A DNA stretch of 64,000 bases from Mycobacterium sp. PSTR-4-N (GTDB lineage: Bacteria; Actinomycetota; Actinomycetes; Mycobacteriales; Mycobacteriaceae): positions 186,001-250,000 of the forward strand of contig NZ_JAKRFN010000001.1 of assembly GCF_022348085.1 (NCBI RefSeq). The letters are read 5' to 3'. Below the pieces are notes generated by a model. It was given only the letters and a program-made list of their open reading frames with translations, made no database searches and had not been told where the DNA came from. Numbering within the stretch: position 1 is the stretch's first letter; each line of letters begins with the position of its first letter. Shown piece by piece: positions 31,989-40,432 of this stretch. The position numbers were made by a program, and so were the translations under genes.

Positions 31989-32588
31989 TCACGCAGTGTT
32001 GTTCGTGCGTCCGCCGTTGTCCGTCAGGCGGCGCAGATCGCGGTCCCAGTCGGCGTGGCGGCGTCGGTCGAGCCGCATCCGCAGGACCGCCCACCCTCCG
32101 AGCGCGGTGCCGGCGAGCGTGAACCACACCGCCGCTGCTGCGATCACGGCCTGCACGGCCGCATCCCGGTCGGTCATCGGAGCCGCCCGACGATCTCCCG
32201 CAGCATCGACCCAGATCGTGAGGTGCTCACCGGCGGTCATTTTCGCCGTACGCACCTCGTCGGTATGGGCGATGCCGTCGACCTGCCACCGGATCGGTGT
32301 GAGGTAGGGGTTGTCGTACACCTGCGCCGTGACGCGGCTGTCGCCGGTGACGATCGCCTCGACGGGCCGCCGCTCGGCACGCTGCGCGGCAAAGGACTGG
32401 GAGAATTGTTCCTGGACAGAGGTTCTCACCGAATCGGCGGGTGACAGAGCGAACAGCGCTGCGGCGATGACGACCAACAGACCGATGGCCTCGACGCGGT
32501 CACTGAACCGAACCAGCGGGTGGTGGCCCGACAGCCGGCTCAGCCAGACGCTGAACGCGGTCGCTGCGGGATGCGGGTTGGGGCGCAC
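31989..32588 (-). CDS. Rv1733c-like two-helix membrane protein
   Basis: A 199-residue protein with two transmembrane helices (about residues 35-55 and 145-170) flanking an extracytoplasmic domain, and the family phrases PLVRFSDRVEA and WQVDGIAHTDEVRT. M. tuberculosis Rv1733c, a DosR-regulated conserved membrane protein and T-cell antigen, has the same layout; its function is unknown. The GTG at 32588 has GGAG five bases upstream. It is 16 bases behind the nitroreductase gene, hence in its operon. A second paralogue is at 56645. Confidence 0.8.
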   Translation of the reverse strand: MRPNPHPAATAFSVWLSRLSGHHPLVRFSDRVEAIGLLVVIAAALFALSPADSVRTSVQEQFSQSFAAQRAERRPVEAIVTGDSRVTAQVYDNPYLTPIRWQVDGIAHTDEVRTAKMTAGEHLTIWVDAAGDRRAAPMTDRDAAVQAVIAAAAVWFTLAGTALGGWAVLRMRLDRRRHADWDRDLRRLTDNGGRTNNTA

Positions 32589-32604
32589 GATGACTCCGCG
32601 GCCA

Positions 32605-33597
32605 CTATCCGACTCGCGCGCGGTCGGACCAGCTGACGACCTGGTGCAGCGGGCGACGCGGCGTCGGGGGAAGCGCATCGGCGTTGGCGGGTGCCCACCC
32701 GACGCGCAACACCATCTGCGCGTAGCCGCTGGAGCCGAACACGTCCTGCGCCACCGCGGCCCGCAGGTCGGGGAATTCAAGGGGACCGGTGATGGGACAA
32801 CTCGCGAGTCCCGCCACCGTCGCTGTGAGGAGCACCAGGCTGGTCGCCTCCCCGGCGCGGAGTCGGGACAGTCGGTCGTCGGCGACGGTGCCCAACGCGA
32901 TGACCGCGCCGTTGTCCTGTGCGGGTTCGGCGTCGGCCGGTTGCTGCAGTGCCGCCCCGGCGAACACGCGAGCGGGAATCACCGCCCGCGGGTCGGGGTC
33001 GGGTGTGCTCCGAGCAGGCACGCCGGCGGTGGACCCGTACCGGCCGCTCCAGGTGGTCAATTCGGCCACGTAGCCGGGATCGGTGTTGTGACGTCCCTCC
33101 GCTTCCATGACGCGACGCCTCAGAGTGGTCAGCTCGTCGAACTGGCGGAGCATGACGCCTGAGCGGGCGGCCCGAGCTCCCATCATCGCGATCGCGGCGC
33201 CGGGCACCGGCCGGCTGCTGTAGTTGCGTCGATCGGTACGGCGCCGCGGGATGGCGGCCGCCAGCGCGATGTCCGCTTCGATGGGCCGATATCGATGGAG
33301 CTCGACAGTGGCGAGGTGATCGGGCTGCGCATCGTCGGGGAACCTGCGGATCTTCGCCTGCCAGCCCACCGCGGCCAACGCGATCTGCGCGTGGTTGAGC
33401 GCTGCGCCGCAGCTGAGAATGAGGTCGCGGGAGTCAGGATCGGTATGGGGCAGCGCCAGATCGGGATTCGCGTACAGGTCGACGCTGCGCTCCCCCACCT
33501 GCCACAGCCACGGCTGCGAATTGTGGACCGACGGAGCCTGCACGGCTTGCGCCAGCGCCCACCGCAGAATGGCGGAATTGGGCAGCTGCGAGGTCAT
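32605..33597 (-). CDS. Acg-type nitroreductase-fold protein
   Basis: A 330-residue protein of the Acg (Rv2032)/Rv3131 family, FMN-binding nitroreductase-like proteins with an internal pseudo-duplication. APSVHNSQPWLW and the SRDLILSCGAALNHA segment are the family hallmark, and RRRTDRRNY follows. M. tuberculosis members are DosR-regulated and proposed to sequester or use flavin during dormancy rather than reduce nitro-compounds. A DosR-box-like site lies 71 bases upstream and the Rv1733c-like gene follows in the same operon. Confidence 0.86.
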   Translation of the reverse strand: MTSQLPNSAILRWALAQAVQAPSVHNSQPWLWQVGERSVDLYANPDLALPHTDPDSRDLILSCGAALNHAQIALAAVGWQAKIRRFPDDAQPDHLATVELHRYRPIEADIALAAAIPRRRTDRRNYSSRPVPGAAIAMMGARAARSGVMLRQFDELTTLRRRVMEAEGRHNTDPGYVAELTTWSGRYGSTAGVPARSTPDPDPRAVIPARVFAGAALQQPADAEPAQDNGAVIALGTVADDRLSRLRAGEATSLVLLTATVAGLASCPITGPLEFPDLRAAVAQDVFGSSGYAQMVLRVGWAPANADALPPTPRRPLHQVVSWSDRARVG

Positions 33598-33667
33598 CTG
33601 TGTCCATCCTCATCGATTCGGCGGAGACGTCCGCTCACAGGATGTCGTCTCGAGGGGATTGATGTAG

Positions 33668-33682
33668 AGGGTCTAAAGACCT
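33668..33682 (-). promoter_or_regulatory. DosR-box-like site upstream of the acg-type gene
   Basis: Minus-strand reading AGGTCTTTAGACCCT matches 10 of 12 informative consensus positions and contains a GGTCTTTAGACC-type palindrome. It overlaps the last two bases of the rafH-like gene and stands 71 bases before the acg-type start. Confidence 0.55.
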
Positions 33683-34508
33683 ACAGCGGAGGGACCTGCG
33701 GGCTCACCTGCGGGATCGGCTGGACCGCCGGGGTGATCAACCCGTACTGCCCGTCGTACCGGCGGTAGAGCACGCAGGCACGACCGGCTTCGGCGTCGAT
33801 GTAGAACAGGAACGGCAGTCCCAGCAGGCTCAGGCGTTCCCGTGCGTCCTGTTCACGCAGACACGAAAGCGGGTGGGGGCTGACGGTCACGGGTTCCTCG
33901 AACGGTGCCAGCTGATCGCGCACCGACGGTGACACCAGCGCGAGGCGGTGGCGGCCGTCGTCGGTGCGATACAGCAGACCGACGGTTCCCGATCCGATCT
34001 CGGTGAACAGGTGGAACCGGTAGTCGAGGAGCTCCATTTCGTCGATGGCGTCGTCGACGGTGCAGGGCGTCATCGCATAGGTTTTGCGACGGCTGATCCG
34101 CACCCGGCCGACAGCCGGCGTGGCGTCGGGCGGTGGCTGAACCGCTCGTTGTTCTCGACGCCACGCAGGCACCCCGGCGCGTCGATCACCCCGTCGTAGC
34201 GCGAAGTGTTCGAGCTGTCGGCGCAATTTGGCCTGGAGGAGATCGACCGCCTCTCGTGCGGTGACCGCGTGCACCTGGGCGCGCACCAGTCGGCCGCCGA
34301 CGATCAGATTGGCCTGGGCGACGACCGGCGCGTCGACTGCGGGGTCGTGGTGGCGGCTCAGCCGCACGCGGGCGGACAGGACGCGCCGGTGCGACACTCG
34401 ACCGAGCTCGCCGATCTTCGTGCGCGCGTAGTCGGCGGCACCGGGCAGATCGCCGCGGACGGTGACATCGACGTCGATGGTCGGGGAAGTCGTGACCTTC
34501 TGGCTCAT
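33681..34508 (-). CDS. rafH: Ribosome hibernation factor, RafH-type long HPF
   Basis: A 275-residue ribosome-associated protein matching M. tuberculosis Rv0079 (RafH), the hypoxia-induced ribosome stabilising factor. The N-terminal HPF/S30AE domain covers about residues 10-110 (IDVDVTVRGDLPG...), then a variable linker, then a duplicated C-terminal dimerisation domain (MELLDYRFHLFTE and LLGLPFLFYIDAE, about 150-260). It would bind the 30S decoding region and silence ribosomes under oxygen loss. The start is ATG with AAGGA three bases away, and a DosR box matching the consensus completely is 35 bases upstream. Confidence 0.9.
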   Translation of the reverse strand: MSQKVTTSPTIDVDVTVRGDLPGAADYARTKIGELGRVSHRRVLSARVRLSRHHDPAVDAPVVAQANLIVGGRLVRAQVHAVTAREAVDLLQAKLRRQLEHFALRRGDRRAGVPAWRREQRAVQPPPDATPAVGRVRISRRKTYAMTPCTVDDAIDEMELLDYRFHLFTEIGSGTVGLLYRTDDGRHRLALVSPSVRDQLAPFEEPVTVSPHPLSCLREQDARERLSLLGLPFLFYIDAEAGRACVLYRRYDGQYGLITPAVQPIPQVSPQVPPL

Positions 34509-34542
34509 ATGTCCTTGCTACGTCGCTACCCGGCCGTCGTTA

Positions 34543-34557
34543 AGGGCCGGAAGTCCC
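34543..34557 (-). promoter_or_regulatory. DosR box, full consensus match, upstream of rafH
   Basis: Minus-strand GGGACTTCCGGCCCT agrees with every informative position (12 of 12) of GGGACTTNNGNCCCT. It lies in the 65-base gap between the serine hydrolase gene and rafH, 35 bases before the rafH ATG. This is the best site in the window and anchors the reading of the weaker ones. Confidence 0.8.
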
Positions 34558-34573
34558 GTTGTTCGTCGAACGG

Positions 34574-35920
34574 TCACCCTGGGTGCGCGACGCCCAGCGC
34601 GCGGGCGGCCGCGGTGGCCACGGCACCGGCCAATCGGGAGATCGGCGGGCTGCCGGGGGTGTGCACGGCGTTGGACAGGACCACCACGTAGCTGTCCGAG
34701 CCGGGGTCGATCCACAGCGAGGTCCCGGTGAAACCGGTGTGCCCGAAACTGCCGACCGAAAAGACCGTGCCGCGCGACCCGGAGTATCCGGTGTCGATGT
34801 CCCACCCGAGCCCGCGCACGCCGCGCACGGCGCCGGGAGCGCTCGGCCGATTCGGCGCCGTCATGGTCTGCAGAGTCGATCGTCGGAGCGGGAAAGCGCT
34901 GGGGCGCCCCGCGAGGCGGTCCAGCAGCGCCTGGGCGAAGCGCCCGACGTCGGCCGCCGTGGAGAACACGCCGGCGTGTCCGGCGACCCCACCCATGCGG
35001 CGCGACGTGGGGTCGTCGACGACGCCCCGCATCACCGAACCGAAGTGCGGATTGGTCGATGGCCGACCCTCCGTGTCGAGGCGTGTCGGAGCGACGCGAC
35101 TCAGCAGCGTGTGGTTGCGCGCCACTGGACCGGTCGAGGGCAGGTACCGCGTCTCTGTCATTCCCAACGGCACGAACACGTTTCGCCGCGCATAGACGTC
35201 CTCCGGTTCGCCGGTCACGGCCTCGACGAGCGCACCGAGGAGCTCGAAATTGATGTCCGAGTAGCGGAACACCGCGCCGGGAGGCATCTCCAGCGGCGCG
35301 CTCAGTGCCCGTCTCATCCCTTCGGCCCGGTCCGTGTGGGCGAGTCCCCACGGGTCGTCGAGGTTCACGTCGCCGGGCAGACCCGAGGTGTGGGTGAGCA
35401 GGGTCCGGACGGTGACGGCGGCGCGGTGCGGGTCGTGCGCTGGGTTGAACGCCGGGAGGTACGTTTGCACGGGGTCGTCGAGGCGCACCTTCCCCTGCTC
35501 GTACAGCTGCATGACGGCTGTGGCGGTGGCCAGGACCTTGGTCAACGACGCGACGTCGAACACGGTGTCCTCCGTCATGGGTTCCGCGGGGGTGGCGAAT
35601 CCGTCGACGCCCGGTTCACCCGCGGGTTTGCGCACACCGTAAGCCCGCAGTAGCGCGACCTGCCCGTCATGGCCGACCATCACCACCGCCCCGGGCAGGT
35701 GGCGCGCGGCGATCGCCGACGACATCAGCGCCGAGACCGCCGGCAGGTCCGCCTGCGGCGCCGAGTACCCGTATGCGGGCGCGGCGTGTGCCCGGGGTAT
35801 CGCGACCGAGGTGTCCACGCCCAGCGGAGACGGTGCGGCAAGCATGACGACCACGCCGATCACCAGACCTGCGATCGGCAGGGACCGCCGTCGCGCGGCG
35901 GCCAGGACGCAGGAGGGCAC
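34574..35920 (-). CDS. Serine beta-lactamase-fold hydrolase, exported
   Basis: A 448-residue class C beta-lactamase/esterase-type protein. An N-terminal hydrophobic stretch (about residues 14-35) and an Ala-rich AHA-type site suggest export. The SxxK nucleophile is in VASLTK, the tyrosine motif in RYSDINFELLG (YSD instead of the usual YxN) and the third box in GHTGFTG. Members include D-alanyl peptidases, esterases and LpqF-like proteins; the exact activity is open. It is 44 bases downstream of the STAS gene and may be part of that operon. Confidence 0.82.
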   Translation of the reverse strand: MPSCVLAAARRRSLPIAGLVIGVVVMLAAPSPLGVDTSVAIPRAHAAPAYGYSAPQADLPAVSALMSSAIAARHLPGAVVMVGHDGQVALLRAYGVRKPAGEPGVDGFATPAEPMTEDTVFDVASLTKVLATATAVMQLYEQGKVRLDDPVQTYLPAFNPAHDPHRAAVTVRTLLTHTSGLPGDVNLDDPWGLAHTDRAEGMRRALSAPLEMPPGAVFRYSDINFELLGALVEAVTGEPEDVYARRNVFVPLGMTETRYLPSTGPVARNHTLLSRVAPTRLDTEGRPSTNPHFGSVMRGVVDDPTSRRMGGVAGHAGVFSTAADVGRFAQALLDRLAGRPSAFPLRRSTLQTMTAPNRPSAPGAVRGVRGLGWDIDTGYSGSRGTVFSVGSFGHTGFTGTSLWIDPGSDSYVVVLSNAVHTPGSPPISRLAGAVATAAARALGVAHPG

Positions 35921-35964
35921 CCACCGAGGGTGCCAATGCCGGTGCGCCCAGGCAAGGCGCCGGG

Positions 35965-36300
35965 TCAGACGGTCGGATCGCCTGGGTCGTGCGACGCCGT
36001 GTCGACGGTGATGACCTCCGCCAGGCCGCTGACTCGTAGGGTCGTCAGCAACAGCGGCGCGGCGACGATGAGGGCGATGTCGTCGGCGGCGGCGTACAGC
36101 GCGTTGATCGCGGCGCTGTCCAGGTAGCCGACGGCGGCGAGGTCGACGACCAATGCGGTGCCCGATCTCGTGGCGTCGGCGGCGGCGTCGGTCAGGGCCT
36201 GCCTGAAGGCGCCGATGTTGCTGAGGTCGATCTCACCCGCCGCGACCAGGCGGCGGTGCCTCGTGTCGACGACGACGTCGAAGGAGAACTGTGTGGGCAT
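35965..36300 (-). CDS. STAS-domain anti-anti-sigma factor
   Basis: A 111-residue single STAS domain (RsbV/SpoIIAA type). The phosphorylatable serine is in VGYLDSAAINALYAA. Its ATG overlaps the stop of the phosphatase/kinase gene by one base (TGATG arrangement), so the two proteins are made together and almost certainly interact: the HATPase part would phosphorylate it and the SpoIIE part dephosphorylate it to release an anti-sigma factor. Confidence 0.88.
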   Translation of the reverse strand: MPTQFSFDVVVDTRHRRLVAAGEIDLSNIGAFRQALTDAAADATRSGTALVVDLAAVGYLDSAAINALYAAADDIALIVAAPLLLTTLRVSGLAEVITVDTASHDPGDPTV

Positions 36301-38798
36301 CAGAGGATCCTCGCCGAAAGTGCAACGGTGGTTCCCGCCTCACAGTGGTCGACGGTGATGTCGTCCATCAGCAGGCGCATCAGCGCGACCCCGCGGCCGC
36401 GCATCGGATCGGGCTCGGCATCGGGGATCTTCCAGGCGCCGGTATCGGTGATCGTTACGCGAATCCGATCTGCGGATGCGGCCGCGCGCAGTACGACGGT
36501 CCCGCCGGGGTGGTCGCGGTGACCGTGCTCGATGGCGTTGGCGACCGCTTCGCCGGTGGCGACGAGAATGTCGACGGTCTGCTGCGGACTGACGCCGGCG
36601 CTGTGCAGCCAGTCGCGCAACGCTGTGCGGGCGGGTGCCAGCTGGTCGGCGTGCGCGGGGAACGAGAGCTCCAGCGGCGCGGTGGGCCGGTACAGAAGCA
36701 GCACGACGTCGTCGTGGTATCCCTCGTCGGGTGCGAGGCCGGACATGACGGTGTCCACCAGCTCGTCGAGCGCGGTGCCGCGGTGCTCGCCGACCATGTC
36801 CAGGGCGCGGGCGAGACCGTCGTCCAGCGTCGCCCCCCGCCGCTCGACCAGGCCGTCGGTGTAGAGCATCAGCGTGGCACCCGCGGGCACGACGACACGT
36901 GCTTCGGGACGCGGCCAGCCGGTGCGGACGCCCAGCGCGATCGTGTGACCGCCGTCCAGTACGTCGATCGATCCGTCGGCCAGAACCAGCGCCGGCGGCG
37001 GATGTCCGGCGCTGGAGTACACCAGTTCCCCCGACGCCGTGTCGAGGATCGCGCACACGGCGGTCGTACACTGCGCCCCGGGCAGGCGCGCCGCGAACCG
37101 ATCGAGCCGCGACAATGCCGCGGCCGGACTGGGGTTGTCGAAAAGCAATGCACGACAGGCACTTCGCACCTGCCCCATGATGGTGGCGGCGGTCAGCCCG
37201 TGGCCCACGCAGTCACCGACGATCAGTGCGACATGGTTGTCGTCGAGGTCGACGACGTCGAACCAGTCCCCGCCCACCTGGAGCGGCCGGCTCGCCGCCT
37301 GGTAACGCACGGCGAACCCGGGCGGCAGACGGGCCGGGCCGAGGATCGCGTGCTGGAGGGCCAGAGCGGTCTCCCGCTGCTGATCCACCTGGTGCACGCG
37401 GTGCAATCCCTGGCTCAACCGGCCCGCCAGCACCGTCAACAGGGTTTGGTCTTCCAAGGTGAACGCCCGCGCTCCGGCCAACTCGATACGGACCACGAGC
37501 ACTCCGTCGGGGTGGCCGATCGCGACCGCCGCCACGCCCGCCTCCGGCATCACGGGCGTGAGCAGCTCGCCGGCGCGGACCTCACGCAGTTGGTCGCGTG
37601 CCTGTGTCGACAGATCCGGCCACTGTGTCGACTCGGTGCAGGTGACCACCCGGGGTTCGGTGTCGGCCCGGTCGGGAAAGATCACCGCCATCACTCGTCT
37701 GGCCCGCCACAGCCTGCGTAGTTCGTCGACCGCTGCCCGCAGGGCGTCGTCGACCGTTTCGGCCTGTGCCAGTTCACGGTTGAGTGCGTGCTCTCGGCTG
37801 GCGGCCAGCGCGAGGGCGATCGCGGCGTGCCGGGCGAAATCGCTGACCAACTCGAGATAATCGTTGCCGAAGGGGGGTTGATGCGGGCGCCGGGCGACAG
37901 CGATCACACCGAGCACCGTGTCGTCGGCGATCAGCGGCATCACGATCGCCGAGCGCTCCCCCACGTCGGTGAAACCCTCGATCGGATACTGGAAAGAGTC
38001 GGTGATGAGCGGCAGTCCCCGCCTCGCGACGCCTCCGGTGGTCGAACCGTCCATCGGGACCTGGCGGCCGATCACCTCGGCGGCATACCGCCCCGCCGTG
38101 GCGGCGACGACCAGCGTTGCGACGTCGTCGGCGGGAAGGTCCGGTTCACGGGGAACCAGCAGGATGGCCTGCTCGGCGTCGGCGAGTTCCAGGGCAAGGT
38201 CCACGATCAACCGCAACGGTCCGGTCCGTGGGTCGCCGGACAGAAGCGCGGTGGTGATTTCGCGACTGGCCTTCGTCCATTTCGCCGCTTCGCGTTCCCG
38301 TTCGAAGAGCCGGGCGTTGTCGATCGCGGACGCCGCCGCGGTGGCCATCGCCCGTACCGCGGCGTCCTGGAGGTCGGAGAACGTCCGCCCCGGCTCATCG
38401 TGGAGCAGATACAGCGTGCCGAAGTGTCTCTCGCGCACCATGATCGGTACCGCCAACAACGCGCGCAACGGCTCGGCCGAGATGCGCAGATCGAGATAGC
38501 GGTTCCGCCGGGTGAGGTCGTCGAGCCGCAGTCCGTCGCCGACGGACAGCAGGGCGAGGCGTCGAAGCACATCCTGATGAGCGCCCTCGTCGATTCCCGC
38601 GCAGACGAACGTCGGCGTGCTGCCGTCCCCGTCGCGAATACCGAGCACCCCGTAGCGCGCGCCACTGAGCTCGAGGGCTGCATCGACGATGCGGCGGAGC
38701 GTGACGCCGAGGTTCAGATCAGAACCGATCCCGACGATCACGCGCACCAGTTGCGTGGCATCGTCGCGCGCGGCGACGAGTTCTCGCCTGGTGCTCAC
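36300..38798 (-). CDS. Multidomain GAF-GAF-GAF/SpoIIE phosphatase/HATPase stress-signalling protein
   Basis: An 832-residue fusion. A first GAF domain (about residues 15-165) strongly resembles the GAF-A domain of DosS (ELSGARYGVLGIRDGD, NARLFERE) but has SAEPL where DosS has the haem-ligand His. A second GAF (about 185-335) and a third weaker one (345-455) follow, then a PP2C/SpoIIE phosphatase (about 475-690; GGDWFDVVDLDD, VGDCVGHG, GYHDDVVLL) and a C-terminal RsbW-like HATPase (about 700-830; GEAVANAIEHGH, RGRGVALM). It can thus both phosphorylate and dephosphorylate a STAS partner, encoded immediately after it. A weak DosR-like site lies 31 bases upstream of the GTG. Confidence 0.88.
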   Translation of the reverse strand: MSTRRELVAARDDATQLVRVIVGIGSDLNLGVTLRRIVDAALELSGARYGVLGIRDGDGSTPTFVCAGIDEGAHQDVLRRLALLSVGDGLRLDDLTRRNRYLDLRISAEPLRALLAVPIMVRERHFGTLYLLHDEPGRTFSDLQDAAVRAMATAAASAIDNARLFEREREAAKWTKASREITTALLSGDPRTGPLRLIVDLALELADAEQAILLVPREPDLPADDVATLVVAATAGRYAAEVIGRQVPMDGSTTGGVARRGLPLITDSFQYPIEGFTDVGERSAIVMPLIADDTVLGVIAVARRPHQPPFGNDYLELVSDFARHAAIALALAASREHALNRELAQAETVDDALRAAVDELRRLWRARRVMAVIFPDRADTEPRVVTCTESTQWPDLSTQARDQLREVRAGELLTPVMPEAGVAAVAIGHPDGVLVVRIELAGARAFTLEDQTLLTVLAGRLSQGLHRVHQVDQQRETALALQHAILGPARLPPGFAVRYQAASRPLQVGGDWFDVVDLDDNHVALIVGDCVGHGLTAATIMGQVRSACRALLFDNPSPAAALSRLDRFAARLPGAQCTTAVCAILDTASGELVYSSAGHPPPALVLADGSIDVLDGGHTIALGVRTGWPRPEARVVVPAGATLMLYTDGLVERRGATLDDGLARALDMVGEHRGTALDELVDTVMSGLAPDEGYHDDVVLLLYRPTAPLELSFPAHADQLAPARTALRDWLHSAGVSPQQTVDILVATGEAVANAIEHGHRDHPGGTVVLRAAASADRIRVTITDTGAWKIPDAEPDPMRGRGVALMRLLMDDITVDHCEAGTTVALSARIL

Positions 38799-38828
38799 CG
38801 GTCACCGCTCCCTGAACTGCGACGTCAT

Positions 38829-38843
38829 CGGGCCAACCGTACC
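38829..38843 (-). promoter_or_regulatory. Weak DosR-like site upstream of the SpoIIE/GAF gene
   Basis: Minus-strand GGTACGGTTGGCCCG matches 8 of 12 informative DosR-box positions, 31 bases before the GTG at 38798. Only the position supports it; it could be chance. Confidence 0.25.
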
Positions 38844-38916
38844 CAGTGGACGCGGGGGGAAACCCGCAGGACACGGCTCATCGCCGCAAGGCCCCCTGCG
38901 CAGTATGTTCACTCCC

Positions 38917-39318
38917 ATGTCGATCGAGTTGGCCACCGCGCTGCGCATGGTCGCCGCTGCCCACGCCGAAGCCGAACGGCACGCCGTTCTCGTCTCGGCC
39001 GCGGTGGTGGACGCCGGCGGGCACCTCATCGCCTTCGGCCGCATGGACGGTGCCGAAATAGCCGGGCCCACGCTGGCGGTGGACAAGGCGTTCACCGCCG
39101 TGGCCAACCGCATCTCCACCTCCGAACTCGCGAGGCTCGCCGCGCCGGGGGGCGAACTGTTCGGAATCCATGCCGCAGCCGGTGGCCGCTTCGTCATCTT
39201 CGGCGGCGGGGTTCCGGTCACCGTCGACGGAGTCGTGGTGGGTGGCGTCGGCGTCAGCGGTGCGACTGCGGCACAGGACGATGCGTGCGCGCAGGCTGCC
39301 CTGACCTGCCTGCCGTGA
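38917..39318 (+). CDS. GlcG/HbpS-family haem- or cobalamin-binding protein
   Basis: A 133-residue protein of the GlcG/HbpS (PduO C-terminal-like) family. VDAGGHLIAFGRMDGA and GGVPVTVDGVVVGGVGVSG are the family signatures. Related HbpS binds haem and senses redox; others bind corrinoids. The ATG at 38917 is preferred, with an alternative at 38905. No signal peptide is present. It overlaps the convergent pfkB gene by 65 bases. A redox/haem role would fit the neighbouring sensor genes, but this is inference. Confidence 0.8.
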   Translation: MSIELATALRMVAAAHAEAERHAVLVSAAVVDAGGHLIAFGRMDGAEIAGPTLAVDKAFTAVANRISTSELARLAAPGGELFGIHAAAGGRFVIFGGGVPVTVDGVVVGGVGVSGATAAQDDACAQAALTCLP

Positions 39319-40240
39319 CCAGTGAGTAGATCTTCTCCACCTCGTCGGCACTGAACTCCGACGTCCCCGGCGTCTGCAGTTTCGCTGCGGCAGCTGCGAT
39401 CCCGAACCGAACCGCCGCGGGTAGATCCCAGCATCGTGCCAGCCCCACCACGATGCCGGCGACCATCGCGTCGCCTGCGCCGACGCCGCTGACACTGAGT
39501 ACCTCGACGGCGGGAAACCTCTCGGTCAGGTGGGGCGTGACCAGCAGAGCGCCCTCGGCCCCGAGTGACACCACCACCGCGTCGGCGAGTCCTCGGTCGA
39601 CGAGTTCGCGGGCGGCTGCCCGCTGCTCCGCCTCGGTGTCCAGAGAACGTCCGACGCACTCACGGAGCTCCCGCAGGCTGGGTTTGAGCAGATGGACCCC
39701 GGAGCTGACATGGGCGAGTCCGCCCCCCGAGGTGTCGAGGATCAGTGCAGCATCGGTTTCCGCGCAGATGTCGGAGACCCGTTGGTAGAAGTCCGGTGCC
39801 ACGCCCGGCGGCAGGCTTCCCGATGCCACCACGTAGTCCGCTGAGGTCGCGGCGTCCCGTACCGCGTTCAGGCACAGAATCTGCTCATCGGGGGTCAGGA
39901 ACGGACCCGGTAGGACGAATCGATACTGTGCGCCGGTCGCGCCCTCGTTGACGGTGAAGCTCTCCCGAGTCGCACCGAGAATGGGGACAGGGGTCGCCGC
40001 CACTCCCGTGGCCTCGACGATGTCGACGATCCGAGCACCGGTGAACCCGCCGGCGGTGAAGATCGCCGCGACGTCGGCACCGAGCACGTGAGCGAAGCGC
40101 GCCACGTTGATGCCGCCGCCGCCGGCATCGTAACGGGCTGCGCGGCAACGGACTTTGTCAGTGGGACGCACGGTGTCGGCATCGACGGCCACATCGAGCG
40201 CAGAGTTCATCGTCAGTGTGACGACGCGCGAACCGCTCAT
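39254..40240 (-). CDS. pfkB: PfkB-family phosphofructokinase/tagatose-6-phosphate kinase-type sugar kinase
   Basis: A 328-residue ribokinase-superfamily kinase. TLTMNSALDVAVDAD opens the fold as in PfkB/LacC/FruK; GGGGINVARF binds substrate; the anion-hole and catalytic Asp are in GVGAGDAMVAG. M. tuberculosis PfkB (Rv2029c) is a DosR-regulon member with the same layout. It probably phosphorylates a sugar phosphate, supporting glycolysis in hypoxia. A DosR-like site (9 of 12) lies 150 bases upstream of the ATG used here. Confidence 0.86.
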   Translation of the reverse strand: MSGSRVVTLTMNSALDVAVDADTVRPTDKVRCRAARYDAGGGGINVARFAHVLGADVAAIFTAGGFTGARIVDIVEATGVAATPVPILGATRESFTVNEGATGAQYRFVLPGPFLTPDEQILCLNAVRDAATSADYVVASGSLPPGVAPDFYQRVSDICAETDAALILDTSGGGLAHVSSGVHLLKPSLRELRECVGRSLDTEAEQRAAARELVDRGLADAVVVSLGAEGALLVTPHLTERFPAVEVLSVSGVGAGDAMVAGIVVGLARCWDLPAAVRFGIAAAAAKLQTPGTSEFSADEVEKIYSLVTAGRSGQPARTHRPVPQSHR

Positions 40241-40389
40241 AGCCCGGACGGGTGGGTCTCGGGTGTCTCGCCGGCGACCCACACACTGGTCATCTCAGCG
40301 GCTCCGGAAGACGTGGTGCGGTTGTTCCCTGTGCGCCTCGCGGGTAGCGGTCATCCACCGAATCTAGACAGCGCGGTCCCCGGTGATCT

Positions 40390-40404
40390 GCGGACGAAAG
40401 TCCT
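40390..40404 (-). promoter_or_regulatory. DosR-box-like site upstream of pfkB
   Basis: Minus-strand AGGACTTTCGTCCGC matches 9 of 12 informative positions. It lies in the 192-base gap between otsB1 and pfkB, 150 bases before the ATG used for pfkB. The rest of that gap shows no gene. Confidence 0.45.
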
Positions 40405-40432
40405 CACTTTCCCGGCCCGTTGGGCACGGGCG

